Below are positions 16,101 to 24,542 of a stretch of DNA of 34,629 nucleotides, in pieces (the stretch's first letter is position 1; each line of letters opens with the position of its first letter). The translations under genes and the position numbers were made by a program. The DNA lies in the NCBI GenBank assembly GCA_030425355.1, contig JAUIAG010000019.1, positions 1 to 34,629 on the forward strand. Reading direction: 5' to 3'. This DNA comes from Verrucomicrobiia bacterium. GTDB taxonomy: Bacteria > Verrucomicrobiota > Verrucomicrobiia > Limisphaerales > JAJOIW01. Below the pieces are notes generated by a model. The model saw only the letters and a list, made by a program, of their open reading frames with translations. It was not told the DNA's origin and did no database searches.

Positions 16101-17293
16101 TCGATGTCATCGGTTCCGGGCTCCAGTGCCATGCTGGAAACGCGTCCATTCGGATATAGTGTAAAGAGAGTCGATGTCGACCTGGAATAGCCTATTGCTA
16201 TTGCCGGGCCGGTGAGTGGAATCGTTGTCCCCCAGTCATGCCGGACCAGATCCCATCGGAAGACACTGTGTTTTTCCGAATCCAGAATCAACAGGGTGTC
16301 CCGGCCATCGTGGATCATTGAATCGATGGTCACACCCGTTTGAAGCGGGTTGATGGGGTCGCCCGGACCGGGGCGGCTGAATTGTCCCGCCTCAACAATT
16401 TCAAAACCGATACGATTGATTGTGCCGCTGTCTTCCCGGAAGAGGACAAATTCGCTTTCATTCAGAGGGTATATTGAAAGCGGCCGCGAAGGGAAATCCG
16501 TTTGCAGTGAGCCAGTATCGATAAATCGGGAATCCAGAAGCTGCACGGTTCCATCGGGTGTGATGGCCACATATTGGTATTCGTCTGCTGATACCTGGCT
16601 TATCCACTGGATGCGGGAAACAGTGTTGCTGTGGTAGCTGAGTCCCGGCGTTGCGTAGACAGTGCCTGAGTCATCAATCGCAATCCGCCGGTCCGGAAAA
16701 GTCCACGTCATGGACGCACCTGGAAAATCGCCGTGATACGGACTTTGATTGATGTCCACTATGGATCCGTCGTCGGTGTAGCGGAGCGCGGCGATATCTC
16801 CCGGAGAAAATCCCTCCGATCGTCCAATGACATAATTATTTCTCCTGTCGTGGGAAATCCCGGTGCTTAAATACCGGCGCATTGGAGTGGCGTCGGTATC
16901 GATGAGCCTGCCATCGGACCGGTTCACGGTATGTATTTCCTCCTCTCCCACCACAATGAATATCTGTTCCTCAGCCAGCAGCGTATGGGGATTCCCCGAA
17001 ATGGTGGCGATATCCCGTATTCGTGTGCCGTCAGGGGAGTGTTCACTGATCGCCGGGCCGGACAGAATAAACAGACTCCCGTTATCGACTTCAAAATCGG
17101 AGATGGTTGAATCGAGACTGACCGGTTCCAGCCATGATCTGGAACTCAGTTGGAAGCGTTCGATTCGATTAGCTGGCCGCATCAGGAAATAGACGATGTC
17201 TCCGGACAGTTCCTCGGCTGTCCAGGGCTCAGTCTGCGCAGAGGCAGTTGCCATCCCCATAAGCAGGACAGCAGAAATAACTGTTTTTTTCAT
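13112..17293 (-). CDS. Giant secreted propeller / fibronectin III / reelin-like repeat protein
   Basis: 1393 residues from ATG 17293 (MKKTVISAVLLMGMATASAQ, a clean signal peptide). Residues about 25-610 are repeated short beta strands with Asp/Gly turns, probably a propeller-like domain. Four fibronectin type III domains follow (about 622-705, 710-800, 805-905, 905-990). Residues about 990-1145 (from LLSEDFDNPD to WGIDNVEI) resemble a reelin-repeat/jelly-roll domain. Another Fn3-like domain covers about 1150-1240. The tail from about 1250 (DEWRLKHFGTTLNEG...) matches the verrucomicrobial C-terminal pattern WRLxxFGTxxNxG and ends with FIRLLV, possibly a surface-sorting region. It is likely an adhesive or scaffold protein at the cell surface. 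No catalytic motif is visible. It stands alone on the - strand with its own candidate promoter. Confidence 0.85.
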   Translation of the reverse strand: MKKTVISAVLLMGMATASAQTEPWTAEELSGDIVYFLMRPANRIERFQLSSRSWLEPVSLDSTISDFEVDNGSLFILSGPAISEHSPDGTRIRDIATISGNPHTLLAEEQIFIVVGEEEIHTVNRSDGRLIDTDATPMRRYLSTGISHDRRNNYVIGRSEGFSPGDIAALRYTDDGSIVDINQSPYHGDFPGASMTWTFPDRRIAIDDSGTVYATPGLSYHSNTVSRIQWISQVSADEYQYVAITPDGTVQLLDSRFIDTGSLQTDFPSRPLSIYPLNESEFVLFREDSGTINRIGFEIVEAGQFSRPGPGDPINPLQTGVTIDSMIHDGRDTLLILDSEKHSVFRWDLVRHDWGTTIPLTGPAIAIGYSRSTSTLFTLYPNGRVSSMALEPGTDDIEELPFVNVPGIPNGILVTETTVVVGSGPDDFSTNGILLSYNLTGRRIDLREFSFQLSNAVWSQSLRKIFHFSEFSFPKRLFSLGMTNGGRFVDLTNASFNDPDVYIEPVRVSPDGSIVVVGSGVVFDGGTLQGLNRPFSKPVVDACWLGQRMFVLSGESLTEVLEPGMIPGTSIAMNEGETPIRVIPVSENLMALVTVDADERPHFYIYDPDLTIHGPLEPQPRKLEVINFTTSAVEIRWNPQPGISCRVERLAGDGSWEILATVDYPQEVYLDDQGVAPGSDFKYRVIAISSTGSASEPSPVATVELLLPDRVTGFNAEVLNENSVILTWPDSGLTLNHIIESRVDGGEWEVLATVSSGVSEFTDSTRERGTVVDYRITAVNGIGQSQPSDPVQVRMPVLPPVFNSLIQVTIIWSISAQFQWPHGTNVDTYRIERSPHSPDGSREFRVIGEVSPVDGEEFGVFIDMDRPDDIPVVYQVVAVNEGGESRSVESEVVMAIPLTEAPYAPILQGGVDGNLNASLSWDYIFDTRQYTVLRKQEGQAEWEQVAELPPAVTEFIDTSATRGLTYSYSLISRNEAGSSAPSNTVTFNISQKVVLLSEDFDNPDPDSKSFDSNYHVIRPGGSTQLSQSFAYFHLPGRPRSIETVPLQFLNGGEITFRLKAGDRRNTDGSWDPHEPGDGINIEYSLDQISWRTIQYIDTTAPNFQNWESVRVEVPSAIYNKQAGIRISQPLHSQSGDFWGIDNVEIITWQYLVPEPVEFGVFTSMTHDRVALLWIRSPIAEYHKLEKSLDGGATWQELAIVYNENFLVDDQSVNEALRYRISAGNPAGLSTTVELRPSVTGSLPQPGPSHLDEWRLKHFGTTLNEGTAANDYQNVPGYSNLTLFAIGLSPNGPLHRFNEQDPVAGGTPLVRFNQSTGAVELIYTGIRASAMPELVYAIQTAPSITGPWKDSGLAATGDPLDEIREVVIWSHPMDDSAGSGQSTLFIRLLVDLIR

Positions 17294-17347
17294 GGCGAAA
17301 CGTTTTGTGCCGGCAGCGATCCCGGGGGACGGTTGGGCGACCAGTTG

Positions 17348-17376
17348 GATATAGTTATTTATAATCCCGAAATCAA
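17348..17376 (-). promoter_or_regulatory. Candidate sigma-70-type promoter for the giant Fn3 gene
   Basis: On the - strand TTGATT (17376-17371) and TATATC (17353-17348) are 17 bases apart in an unusually AT-rich patch, about 55 bases before ATG 17293. The -35 matches in four of six and the -10 in four of six positions. The 275-base gap 17294-17568 holds this and the divergent promoter for module 2. Confidence 0.4.
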
Positions 17377-17508
17377 CCAGATTTTGATCCCGCATATCCT
17401 GCTGCGGACCCCTGATTATTCCTGCACGATGATGTATCCCGTTTCAAAGCGTCCGGAACCTGCTGATCCAGGTGCTCATGACGTGTCACCCGGATCGATC
17501 GAATGGAG

Positions 17509-17537
17509 TTGAAGGAGCCACGGTTTTGCTTCACAAT
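17509..17537 (+). promoter_or_regulatory. Candidate promoter for module 2
   Basis: TTGAAG (17509-17514) and CACAAT (17532-17537) are separated by exactly 17 bases, each matching the sigma-70 consensus in four positions. The predicted start is near 17544, 25 bases before ATG 17569. This argues against the in-frame ATG at 17503 as the translation start. Confidence 0.4.
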
Positions 17538-17568
17538 AGCTGCAGAATCTCCAAATTCCCCCGGCAAA

Positions 17569-19608
17569 ATGGGCAGTAAACTTACTAAATCCCTTATGCT
17601 TACCGGCCTTCTGGCAATGGCCGGGGCTTCCGACTGTTGCTTCGGGCAGGCCGTTGTGACCGACTACAGCGAAAGACTGAAGCCGGTTTTCAGTGAAAAC
17701 TGCACGGATTGTCATAATCCCGACAAGAAAAAGGGCGGTCTCGACCTGACGACTCTTCACGGTCTTTCCAGGGGAGGGATCAATGGTGCTGTAGTGGCTG
17801 AGGGTGACCCGCAATCGAGTGCCCTTGTCCAGGTGCTTGCTCCCGGGGCGGACCCTCACATGCCACCCAAGTCGCAGCTGCCGGATGATCAGATTGCAGT
17901 CATCCGCAACTGGGTCAGCGGACTGCGACCGGGGACACTGTCCGCTATCGGTGAGGTGGATCTCAGTGCGCATAGGGAAGGGGCGGACTATTCGCTGGAT
18001 CATGGCCCCGACGGTCAGGGCGATGGCAGTTCATGGACGCCGCCGGATGACTGGGATATCCCCCGTGTGATCGATTACTTCCTTGACCGGCGGCTCGCCG
18101 GGGAAGGTGTAGGCGCTGCTCCTGTCGCCGGCGATCTCCAGTTTGCACGGCGGGTCTGGCTGGATCTTACAGGCGGACTTCCTTCCGCCGGGGATCTTGA
18201 GGAATTCATTTTTGAGGGCGGGACCGGAAAGCGCTCCGCTCTCGTCGACCGGCTGCTGGATGATCCCGGATACCCTGTCCACATGCGGGAGATTTTTGAT
18301 GGAGTCCTCATGGGCCGCCGGGGTATGACCTGGGAGGACCGACGCAGGCAGCACAAGTGGTTCGATTATCTGGAGAATATATTTGAGGAGAACCGTCCAT
18401 GGAACGTGGCCCTTTCGGAGATGATCGTGGCCCGTCCGGAGTCCCCGGAGTCACTGGGCTCGGAGTGGTTTCTCTACGAGAGGAAAGACGATTATCAGGC
18501 CATGGCCGAGGCGGTTGCCCCCGTGGCATTCGGCACCCAGATGAAATGTGCCCAGTGTCACGACCACCCTCTGGCACATGAAATCAAACAGGCTCATTAC
18601 TGGGCCATGGTTGCCGCTTTCAACCGCTCGAAAAACGTTTCCACAAAGGAGGGTATCGGCATTGCCGAGTCGGCAGTCGGCGGATTTCTTGAATTTGCCA
18701 ATCTCCGCAAGGAAACCCAGTCGGCGCGACTGGATTTTTTCAATGGCGTGTTCATTCCTGAATCCGCTCCCCCGCCAGGAGAAAAGCCGGTGGATGATCC
18801 GGGCAATTATGTGATCCCGCCCGTGGCTGAAAATGAGAAACCGGAGCTTCCGAGTCTTCCCAGATTTTCGAGACGTGCGGAGTTTGCGCGGGCGGTGGCA
18901 CAGGAGGACAATTTTCTGGCGGCCAGGGGGATGGTCAATCGCCTGTGGGCGCATTTACTCGGCCGTGGACTGGTGCATCCGGTCGACGAAATCAACTCAT
19001 TCCACCCGCCCAGTCACCCGGAACTCCTGGACTGGCTTTCGAGGCAGTTCGTGCAGTCCGGTTTTGATATCAAATGGCTGATCCGGTCCATTACCGGCAC
19101 CCGTGCCTACCAGCGGACACGCCCGGCAGATCCCCGCGCTCTTCGCGATCCATCACTGTTCGCCGGGTTTATGGAAAAGCCTCTGCCCGCAGAAGCCCTG
19201 TGGCGAAGCTTTGTCACAGCAACCGGAAACGACCCGTTCCTCAACGCCGAAGATGTCCCCACTGAAATTTCACGACTCAGGGAGCGGATGATAGAGTTCT
19301 TTCCCGATCTCTTCCCGGTGGAATTCAATGTGTCCCTGCAGCAGGCGATGTTCCTCTCAAACTCACCCGAAGTTTACTGGCTGACTGAGCGCCGGCCGGG
19401 CAACCTGGTCGATGATCTTCTCGAACTGGAGACCCTCGAAGACAGGGTCAAGGCGGCGTTCCGTCGGATTCTGCTCCGGAATCCGGACTCCGGGGAATCC
19501 GCAAGGAGTGTTTCCTTTCTCCGCGAGCGGGAGGACCGGCAGGAGGCTGCCACTGGATACCTTGTCTGGGCGCTGCTCAACACTCCCGAGTTCATGCTCA
19601 ATCATTAA
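17569..19608 (+). CDS. PSCyt1 / DUF1549 / DUF1553 protein (module 2)
   Basis: 679 residues from ATG 17569, which heads a signal peptide (MGSKLTKSLMLTGLLAMAGA). PSCyt1 carries a classical haem-binding motif C45-TD-C48-H49 and a downstream MPPKSQLPDDQ stretch whose Met may be the axial ligand. DUF1549 covers about 161-364 with CAQCHDHP at 327-334; DUF1553 covers about 428-677 (FARAVAQEDNFLAARGMVNR...). There is no Ig-like insert, which explains its shorter length than the module 1 copy. As in module 1, a DUF1501 gene and a propeller gene follow on the same strand (gaps of 47 and 26 bases), so this looks like an operon. Exported location and haem binding are inferred from motifs; the reaction is unknown. 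Confidence 0.9.
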   Translation: MGSKLTKSLMLTGLLAMAGASDCCFGQAVVTDYSERLKPVFSENCTDCHNPDKKKGGLDLTTLHGLSRGGINGAVVAEGDPQSSALVQVLAPGADPHMPPKSQLPDDQIAVIRNWVSGLRPGTLSAIGEVDLSAHREGADYSLDHGPDGQGDGSSWTPPDDWDIPRVIDYFLDRRLAGEGVGAAPVAGDLQFARRVWLDLTGGLPSAGDLEEFIFEGGTGKRSALVDRLLDDPGYPVHMREIFDGVLMGRRGMTWEDRRRQHKWFDYLENIFEENRPWNVALSEMIVARPESPESLGSEWFLYERKDDYQAMAEAVAPVAFGTQMKCAQCHDHPLAHEIKQAHYWAMVAAFNRSKNVSTKEGIGIAESAVGGFLEFANLRKETQSARLDFFNGVFIPESAPPPGEKPVDDPGNYVIPPVAENEKPELPSLPRFSRRAEFARAVAQEDNFLAARGMVNRLWAHLLGRGLVHPVDEINSFHPPSHPELLDWLSRQFVQSGFDIKWLIRSITGTRAYQRTRPADPRALRDPSLFAGFMEKPLPAEALWRSFVTATGNDPFLNAEDVPTEISRLRERMIEFFPDLFPVEFNVSLQQAMFLSNSPEVYWLTERRPGNLVDDLLELETLEDRVKAAFRRILLRNPDSGESARSVSFLREREDRQEAATGYLVWALLNTPEFMLNH

Positions 19609-19655
19609 CAAGACCGGCGAGCGATATTTGATAATCAACCAGCTTCGATTTCATC

Positions 19656-20993
19656 ATGGATCCGCATTCACATAAAAATGTCCGCCAGCATCACTGCTCC
19701 GATACCGAACACGGACTTCATCGAAGACGTTTCCTGCAGGGGCTGGCGGGTGGCGGTGCCATTTCGATGATGAGCTGGGCAGGGCTCTTCACGCCCCGGA
19801 CCTTTGCCGAAATTGCCCGGCGCAAGGGCAAGCATTGCATCCTCCTCTGGCTATGCGGAGCACCCAGTCAGTTCGAAACATGGGATCCGAAGCCCGGCAC
19901 TGCATCAGGCGGACCGTTCGGGTCCATCCCAACCGCGCTGCCTGGAGTTCACTTCAGCGAGCTGATGCCGCGAAGCGCGACTATCGCCGACAGACTCTCG
20001 ATCATACGTTCGATGAGGACAAGTGAATCCGAACATTTTCAGGGGATAGATCTTCTGAACCGTGGTGCCGGTCCGAGACCGCCCTTCACCCGTCCGACCC
20101 TTGGCGCTGTGCTGGCAGAGCAGCTCGGTCATCTCGACAGCCCGATCCCGAATTTCATTCTGCTTGATCCCTGTCCGGAAGGGAATGAGTTCAAGGCTTT
20201 CAAAGCGGGAAACTGGGCCGGATGGCTCGGAGCGCAGTACGGACCGGTCCGGCTTGGCGGCGAATACCGTATCCCCGATGTGAAACGGATTGCCGATATG
20301 ACAACCGAAGACCACGAAGAGCGCGAGGCCCTCAGGCAGTTCCTGACACGGAAATACCAGAATGAAAGCGACAGCTCGGCCGCCCGTTCGGTCAATGCGG
20401 CTTATTCACGTGTGAAGGGCCTCATGAGCTGTGCTGATCTTTTCGACTTGGAAAAGCTGCCGGCCGCTGACCGGGAACGCTATGGTCAGGGAACTTTCGG
20501 ACAGCATACACTGCTCGCACGCCATCTGGTTGAAAATGGCGCTCCTTTTGTCATGGTGGCCAACGGCATGCCGTGGGACTGCCATGTCTTTCACCATGAA
20601 ATCTACCAGATGCTCGTACCGGACCTGGATAACATCATCTACCAGCTCATCACTGACCTCGAAGTGCGCGGACTTCTCGATGACACTCTTGTGGTGATGA
20701 TGGGTGAGTTCGGGCGCACTCCGTGGCTCAATGCTTCACGCGGACGCGATCACTACCCCAATGCATGGAGTCTGGCACTGGCCGGCTGCGGCATCCGTCA
20801 GGGTGTTGTCGTCGGGGCGACCGACCCCGAAGGCATAGAAGTAACCGAAGATCCTTTCGATGAGAAAAACCTGTTTGCGACTATTTTCAGTGCACTCGGT
20901 ATTGATCCGTATGCCGAGTACGACCTGCCTGGATTCCCGACTTTCCACCGGGTCGAGGACAGAAAACCGCCAATCCACAAGGTGCTCGCCTGA
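19656..20993 (+). CDS. DUF1501 Tat-exported protein (module 2)
   Basis: 445 residues. A twin-arginine signal R23-RRFLQG follows a polar, His-rich n-region of 22 residues and is followed by a hydrophobic stretch rich in Gly and Ala. Clan motifs match the module 1 copy: LLWLCGAPSQFETWDPKPG (the Asp of the first copy's MDGG is replaced by Cys-Gly-Ala), E351-FGRTP and RDH at 364-366. The change in the first motif is shared with many DUF1501 proteins, so activity cannot be judged. It lies 47 bases behind the cytochrome-type gene and 26 bases before the WD40 gene. No Shine-Dalgarno is visible before the ATG. Confidence 0.9.
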   Translation: MDPHSHKNVRQHHCSDTEHGLHRRRFLQGLAGGGAISMMSWAGLFTPRTFAEIARRKGKHCILLWLCGAPSQFETWDPKPGTASGGPFGSIPTALPGVHFSELMPRSATIADRLSIIRSMRTSESEHFQGIDLLNRGAGPRPPFTRPTLGAVLAEQLGHLDSPIPNFILLDPCPEGNEFKAFKAGNWAGWLGAQYGPVRLGGEYRIPDVKRIADMTTEDHEEREALRQFLTRKYQNESDSSAARSVNAAYSRVKGLMSCADLFDLEKLPAADRERYGQGTFGQHTLLARHLVENGAPFVMVANGMPWDCHVFHHEIYQMLVPDLDNIIYQLITDLEVRGLLDDTLVVMMGEFGRTPWLNASRGRDHYPNAWSLALAGCGIRQGVVVGATDPEGIEVTEDPFDEKNLFATIFSALGIDPYAEYDLPGFPTFHRVEDRKPPIHKVLA

Positions 20994-21019
20994 GATGACA
21001 TCCACTTCCCTGATTGAAT

Positions 21020-22129
21020 ATGGACACTGACACCCAAACAGCAGAATTGAAGATCGGGCTCGAGGAAACCGGCAGCAGCAAAGTTGCAACCGGTGTTCTC
21101 GGAATGGCCCTTCACAGTTTTTCGGACTCAGGGGCTGAGCTGTTCACCGCGTGCATGGACGGCGGAGTTTACCAGGTCAATGCCCGGTCCGGTGAATCCC
21201 GGATGCTTGGGAGGCACGGCAGCTACGCTTCTTCGGTCTGCTGGAATCCCTCCGGCCCCGGGACCCTGATCAGCAGTGGATACGATGGACGGCTCCAGTG
21301 GATTGACCACCGGTCGGGTCAATTGCGCCATGAGGTCCATGCACACAATTTCTGGTCGTGGAACATGAGGCTTTCTCCCGATGGCCGGATGGCGGCCTCT
21401 GTTTCCGGACAATACCTCTGTGGGGGATATAAATACGAACCGGCTCCCGAGACTGAACCATGCGTCAGAGTCTATGATGCGGAAAGTGCCAGTCTGATGC
21501 ATTCATTCTCCCATCTCCCTCCGGTGCTTTCCGTTGCATTCAGTCCCGACAGCCGGTATCTCGCTGCAGCCAACATGATGGGCGACATCCGTATCTGGGA
21601 TCTGCACAGTGGCGGTCTGTTCAACGAATGGAACACCCCCGACTTCACCAGCTGGGGAATCATCAAAAGCCACCACTACATTGGCGGGATCTTCGATCTG
21701 TGTTTCACCCCCGACGGCCGTGGGCTTGTGGCCTGCGGGATGGGGCCGATGAGAGATCCCATGGCCGGAAATGGAAAACAGACATGGCAGCTCTTCGATC
21801 TGACACCGACGGACGGACCCGCTAAAAAGCTCGAAATCCGCGATGACGAACGGGGCCGGGGACTGATGGAATCCATTGTCTTCCATCCCGGAGGGCGGTT
21901 TTTTGTGATGGCCGGCCGGCTGGCCCAGGGGCAGTGGAATACAGGGTTTTTCAACGCTGAGGACGGTGCGTTGATTCACAGCCTGAATTGCGGCTACCGG
22001 GTGACATCCGTCTGCTTTTCAGAAGATGGGACAACCATGGTCCTCGGTGGTGCCGCCAGTCAGGGCGACAAGAAGGATGGAGAGTGGAGGGATTTCGGAA
22101 GAATCACCGAATATCGAATTGCCGTCTGA
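21020..22129 (+). CDS. WD40-repeat protein without signal peptide (module 2)
   Basis: 369 residues from ATG 21020; a TTG six bases earlier is also in frame. Clear WD40 units are present: SSVCWNPSGPGTLISSGYDG, LSVAFSPDSRYLAAANMMGD followed by IRIWDL, and FDLCFTPDGRGLVACG, giving a likely seven-bladed propeller. The N-terminus (MDTDTQTAELKIG) is acidic and lacks any hydrophobic segment, so the protein should stay in the cytoplasm unless it is exported with a partner. The module 1 propeller at the same position has a signal peptide. It probably acts as a docking platform for the module proteins. The small membrane protein gene starts 34 bases downstream. Confidence 0.85.
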   Translation: MDTDTQTAELKIGLEETGSSKVATGVLGMALHSFSDSGAELFTACMDGGVYQVNARSGESRMLGRHGSYASSVCWNPSGPGTLISSGYDGRLQWIDHRSGQLRHEVHAHNFWSWNMRLSPDGRMAASVSGQYLCGGYKYEPAPETEPCVRVYDAESASLMHSFSHLPPVLSVAFSPDSRYLAAANMMGDIRIWDLHSGGLFNEWNTPDFTSWGIIKSHHYIGGIFDLCFTPDGRGLVACGMGPMRDPMAGNGKQTWQLFDLTPTDGPAKKLEIRDDERGRGLMESIVFHPGGRFFVMAGRLAQGQWNTGFFNAEDGALIHSLNCGYRVTSVCFSEDGTTMVLGGAASQGDKKDGEWRDFGRITEYRIAV

Positions 22130-22163
22130 CCATCGGACTGCGAAAGTTCAGGGAAATATATTT

Positions 22164-22379
22164 ATGAAAGGCCCGATGTTCTGGTTGCTGGCATTCTTTG
22201 AGGTGTCCATGCTGATTGCAGGCTTCAAGTTCCTGCACACTGCTTCAGGATCCGCGAGTTATATTCCTGAGGCAGCGAGGATCCCTGCTCTGGTCTCCGG
22301 GTCCCTTTGTGTCCTGCTGGCAGCCGGAGTTCTTGTTCTCTTTCTTTTGTCCTCTTGGTCACAGAACAACAGGAATTGA
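22164..22379 (+). CDS. Small two-helix membrane protein (module 2)
   Basis: 71 residues from ATG 22164; the longer frame starting at 22026 overlaps the WD40 gene and is not favoured. AGGGA ten bases upstream is a plausible ribosome site. Two hydrophobic helices are visible: FWLLAFFEVSMLIAGFKFL and ALVSGSLCVLLAAGVLVLFL, joined by a short polar loop, with a polar C-terminus SSWSQNNRN. I do not recognise the family. As last gene of module 2 it may anchor the WD40 protein to the membrane, which is speculation from position only. The next gene is convergent and ends at 22443. Confidence 0.65.
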   Translation: MKGPMFWLLAFFEVSMLIAGFKFLHTASGSASYIPEAARIPALVSGSLCVLLAAGVLVLFLLSSWSQNNRN

Positions 22380-22442
22380 ATTTCATGTTCCTGGCCATGT
22401 GCCGCGCACCGCTGGAAATTGTGGACTGAACGGACTGGCCCT

Positions 22443-24521
22443 TCACTTGTCCTGCATCAGCGCCCTGAGCTGCTCAAGGTCCCTGATTTCAGTGCCGGGT
22501 GAGAACCCGAAGGAAACCTCTTCTTTGAGAAGCATCAACCGTTTCTTTTCAACATCGGTCAGTGTCTTTGCGTCAGTGCAGGCCAGGTAGATGCCCACAG
22601 CGGGGATGTTGCTGTCACGAATGACAGCCATTCCATCCTGCAGTTTCCACTCGACCTCATAGGCTCCCCCCGCGTCGATACGTTTCAAGGCGGTGATTCT
22701 GTCCGTGAGATAATAGGGAAGTCTGAATGCCAGTTCTGCTTCGCGTGCTGAAGCAAATTCGAACTGTTTCCGATCCGTATCCGCCTTATATGTGAGGTCC
22801 GTGGCAAAAAGCAGTGCTTCATTGTCCGTGGAAATGACATTCAGGTCCCAGTCCGGCATACCATTGTTGAAAAGGCGTTGGTGGAATGTCGCGTCGCCAT
22901 GGATATAAAACTGCTCGAGCATTCGAATCTCGCGGTTGACTTCGGTGATGGGCTGGATGAGATCCGGGAACTTCAGGATCGACGGAAGGCTCAGATTGAA
23001 CCAGTAGAGTGAAGTGATCCGGTTGGCCAGCGCCTGACAGGCCTGGACTCTGAGTTCCATTGGGGTCGGGGATGTGCGGGCTCTTCCGCCGTACTGGCCC
23101 CAGCCATTGTGAGCGCCCTGGGACCAGTAGGCCACTGGAGTCGGGCGGTTCAGATCACGCAGGGAACGGGTCATGGTCCCGATGGTCTCCAGTGGAGCCG
23201 CCCATCGAATGCGATTTCCATTCCACCTGTCATACCGGGCCCATGCGTCGGCTGCCGGTGCGCAGACCCTGTAGGCGTCATAGTGCGGGTAATCGGACAG
23301 ACCTGAATACTGTCGCCAGATTCGCTCCTCGCTGTGCGTGACGGTGGTGTGGAGTCGTGAAGGCATGTATGGCGCGAGTTCCTGCCACACTTTCATGGGC
23401 GGCACCGGCGTGCCGCCGCCATACTGCGGCTCTCCCAGAAACTCGACGCCGTGGATACGGGGCAGCAGTTCATCCCGGTCATAAGCTTCGATGGGGTCCA
23501 GTTTGTTGAAATATTTGAGGGGGTATCTGGTGTAAAGATCGGGGTTGTCGGTATACCCGCCAACGGGTCCTATGTGGGCTGTGTTGAGGTGCATGCCCCG
23601 AAGAGTTTTGAGAAACAGCTCCTCTGTCAGCGAATTCCGCCCGCGGATACTCGAATTGACCCATCCGCCGCTGATATCAAAAGCTTCCTTCTTCACTCTC
23701 AGCCACGCCATGACCGGCGGAAGGGGGGATCCAGTCGTATCGGCAAATTCCAGTTCGACAATGCCATACCCGGGTGGCAGCGGACCGGTGCGTATTTCAA
23801 GGCGGCCTTTTTCGCCGGCAGGAATTGTCCGGGTGCGGCCTGCGGGATAGAAGTCCCGCCACCATAATCCTCCACGCAGGCTGTTCCATGAATCCCGGTC
23901 GGCATTGCGGTTGGTCCACAGCCGCATGCCGCTGAACTTTATCGGATCATCGGAGTCATTCTGGATGTAGACAATGCAGTTGTCGGGCTGAATTGAATCC
24001 TCCGGGCCGGTGAATGTGACTGCTGAGAGAAACACCTCCGGCGGACTGAGTTCGAGACGCCACTGTCGTTCGCCGATCGAGAACCGGCATGAATCGTCGC
24101 CGTTGAGCCACGCCGATCCGGATGTGTTGAAGCTCCAGCAGGTGATTTCCCCCGCCCGGACCGGTGAGTTGATTCCGGCTTCCTCTAATGCGGACGGGAA
24201 GTCGTGCCATGTCCATGCGCCGCTTTCAAGCCACTGTGATGGCGATTTGCCGCTGATTTCAACAGCCGTGTCCTCACCGGTTTCAATGGCTTCATCACCG
24301 GTGTTGCGGACGAAGAGCTGGACTCTTGCGCCAAGGTCGAAGTCAGCCGCCCGCCGATACTGCATCTCGTCGGACTGCACATGCGGCACCACCTGATACC
24401 CATGGAGTTCCAGTCCCGCCGTCGCACGGGAACAGATTCCGTCAAAGACCAGTATCAGTAATAGCACTGTCGTCAGCTGCCGGCCTGTATGCCGTTGCCC
24501 GGAGGGAATTCGCTTTGTCAT
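22443..24521 (-). CDS. Unrecognised secreted protein, possible (beta/alpha)8-barrel glycoside hydrolase
   Basis: 692 residues with a signal peptide (hydrophobic LTTVLLLILVFDGI, cleavage near ATAG). Residues about 36-290 look like two beta-sandwich domains (repeated V-E-L-F strands, NTGDEAIETGEDTAVEI). From about 300 the sequence alternates helices and strands in barrel style: LRGMHLNTAHIGPVGGY, then GVEFLGEPQYGGG with E364, PVAYWSQGAHNGWG and ANRITSLYWFNLSLPS. This layout of N-terminal sandwich plus barrel is common in glycoside hydrolases, and E364 is a candidate catalytic acid, but I cannot match it to a named family. It lies 21 bases behind the DUF3472 gene on the same strand, which also points to carbohydrate-related work. 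High confidence as a gene, low as to function. Confidence 0.75.
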   Translation of the reverse strand: MTKRIPSGQRHTGRQLTTVLLLILVFDGICSRATAGLELHGYQVVPHVQSDEMQYRRAADFDLGARVQLFVRNTGDEAIETGEDTAVEISGKSPSQWLESGAWTWHDFPSALEEAGINSPVRAGEITCWSFNTSGSAWLNGDDSCRFSIGERQWRLELSPPEVFLSAVTFTGPEDSIQPDNCIVYIQNDSDDPIKFSGMRLWTNRNADRDSWNSLRGGLWWRDFYPAGRTRTIPAGEKGRLEIRTGPLPPGYGIVELEFADTTGSPLPPVMAWLRVKKEAFDISGGWVNSSIRGRNSLTEELFLKTLRGMHLNTAHIGPVGGYTDNPDLYTRYPLKYFNKLDPIEAYDRDELLPRIHGVEFLGEPQYGGGTPVPPMKVWQELAPYMPSRLHTTVTHSEERIWRQYSGLSDYPHYDAYRVCAPAADAWARYDRWNGNRIRWAAPLETIGTMTRSLRDLNRPTPVAYWSQGAHNGWGQYGGRARTSPTPMELRVQACQALANRITSLYWFNLSLPSILKFPDLIQPITEVNREIRMLEQFYIHGDATFHQRLFNNGMPDWDLNVISTDNEALLFATDLTYKADTDRKQFEFASAREAELAFRLPYYLTDRITALKRIDAGGAYEVEWKLQDGMAVIRDSNIPAVGIYLACTDAKTLTDVEKKRLMLLKEEVSFGFSPGTEIRDLEQLRALMQDK

Positions 24522-24542
24522 CGAGTGGAATGAATCGTGGTC

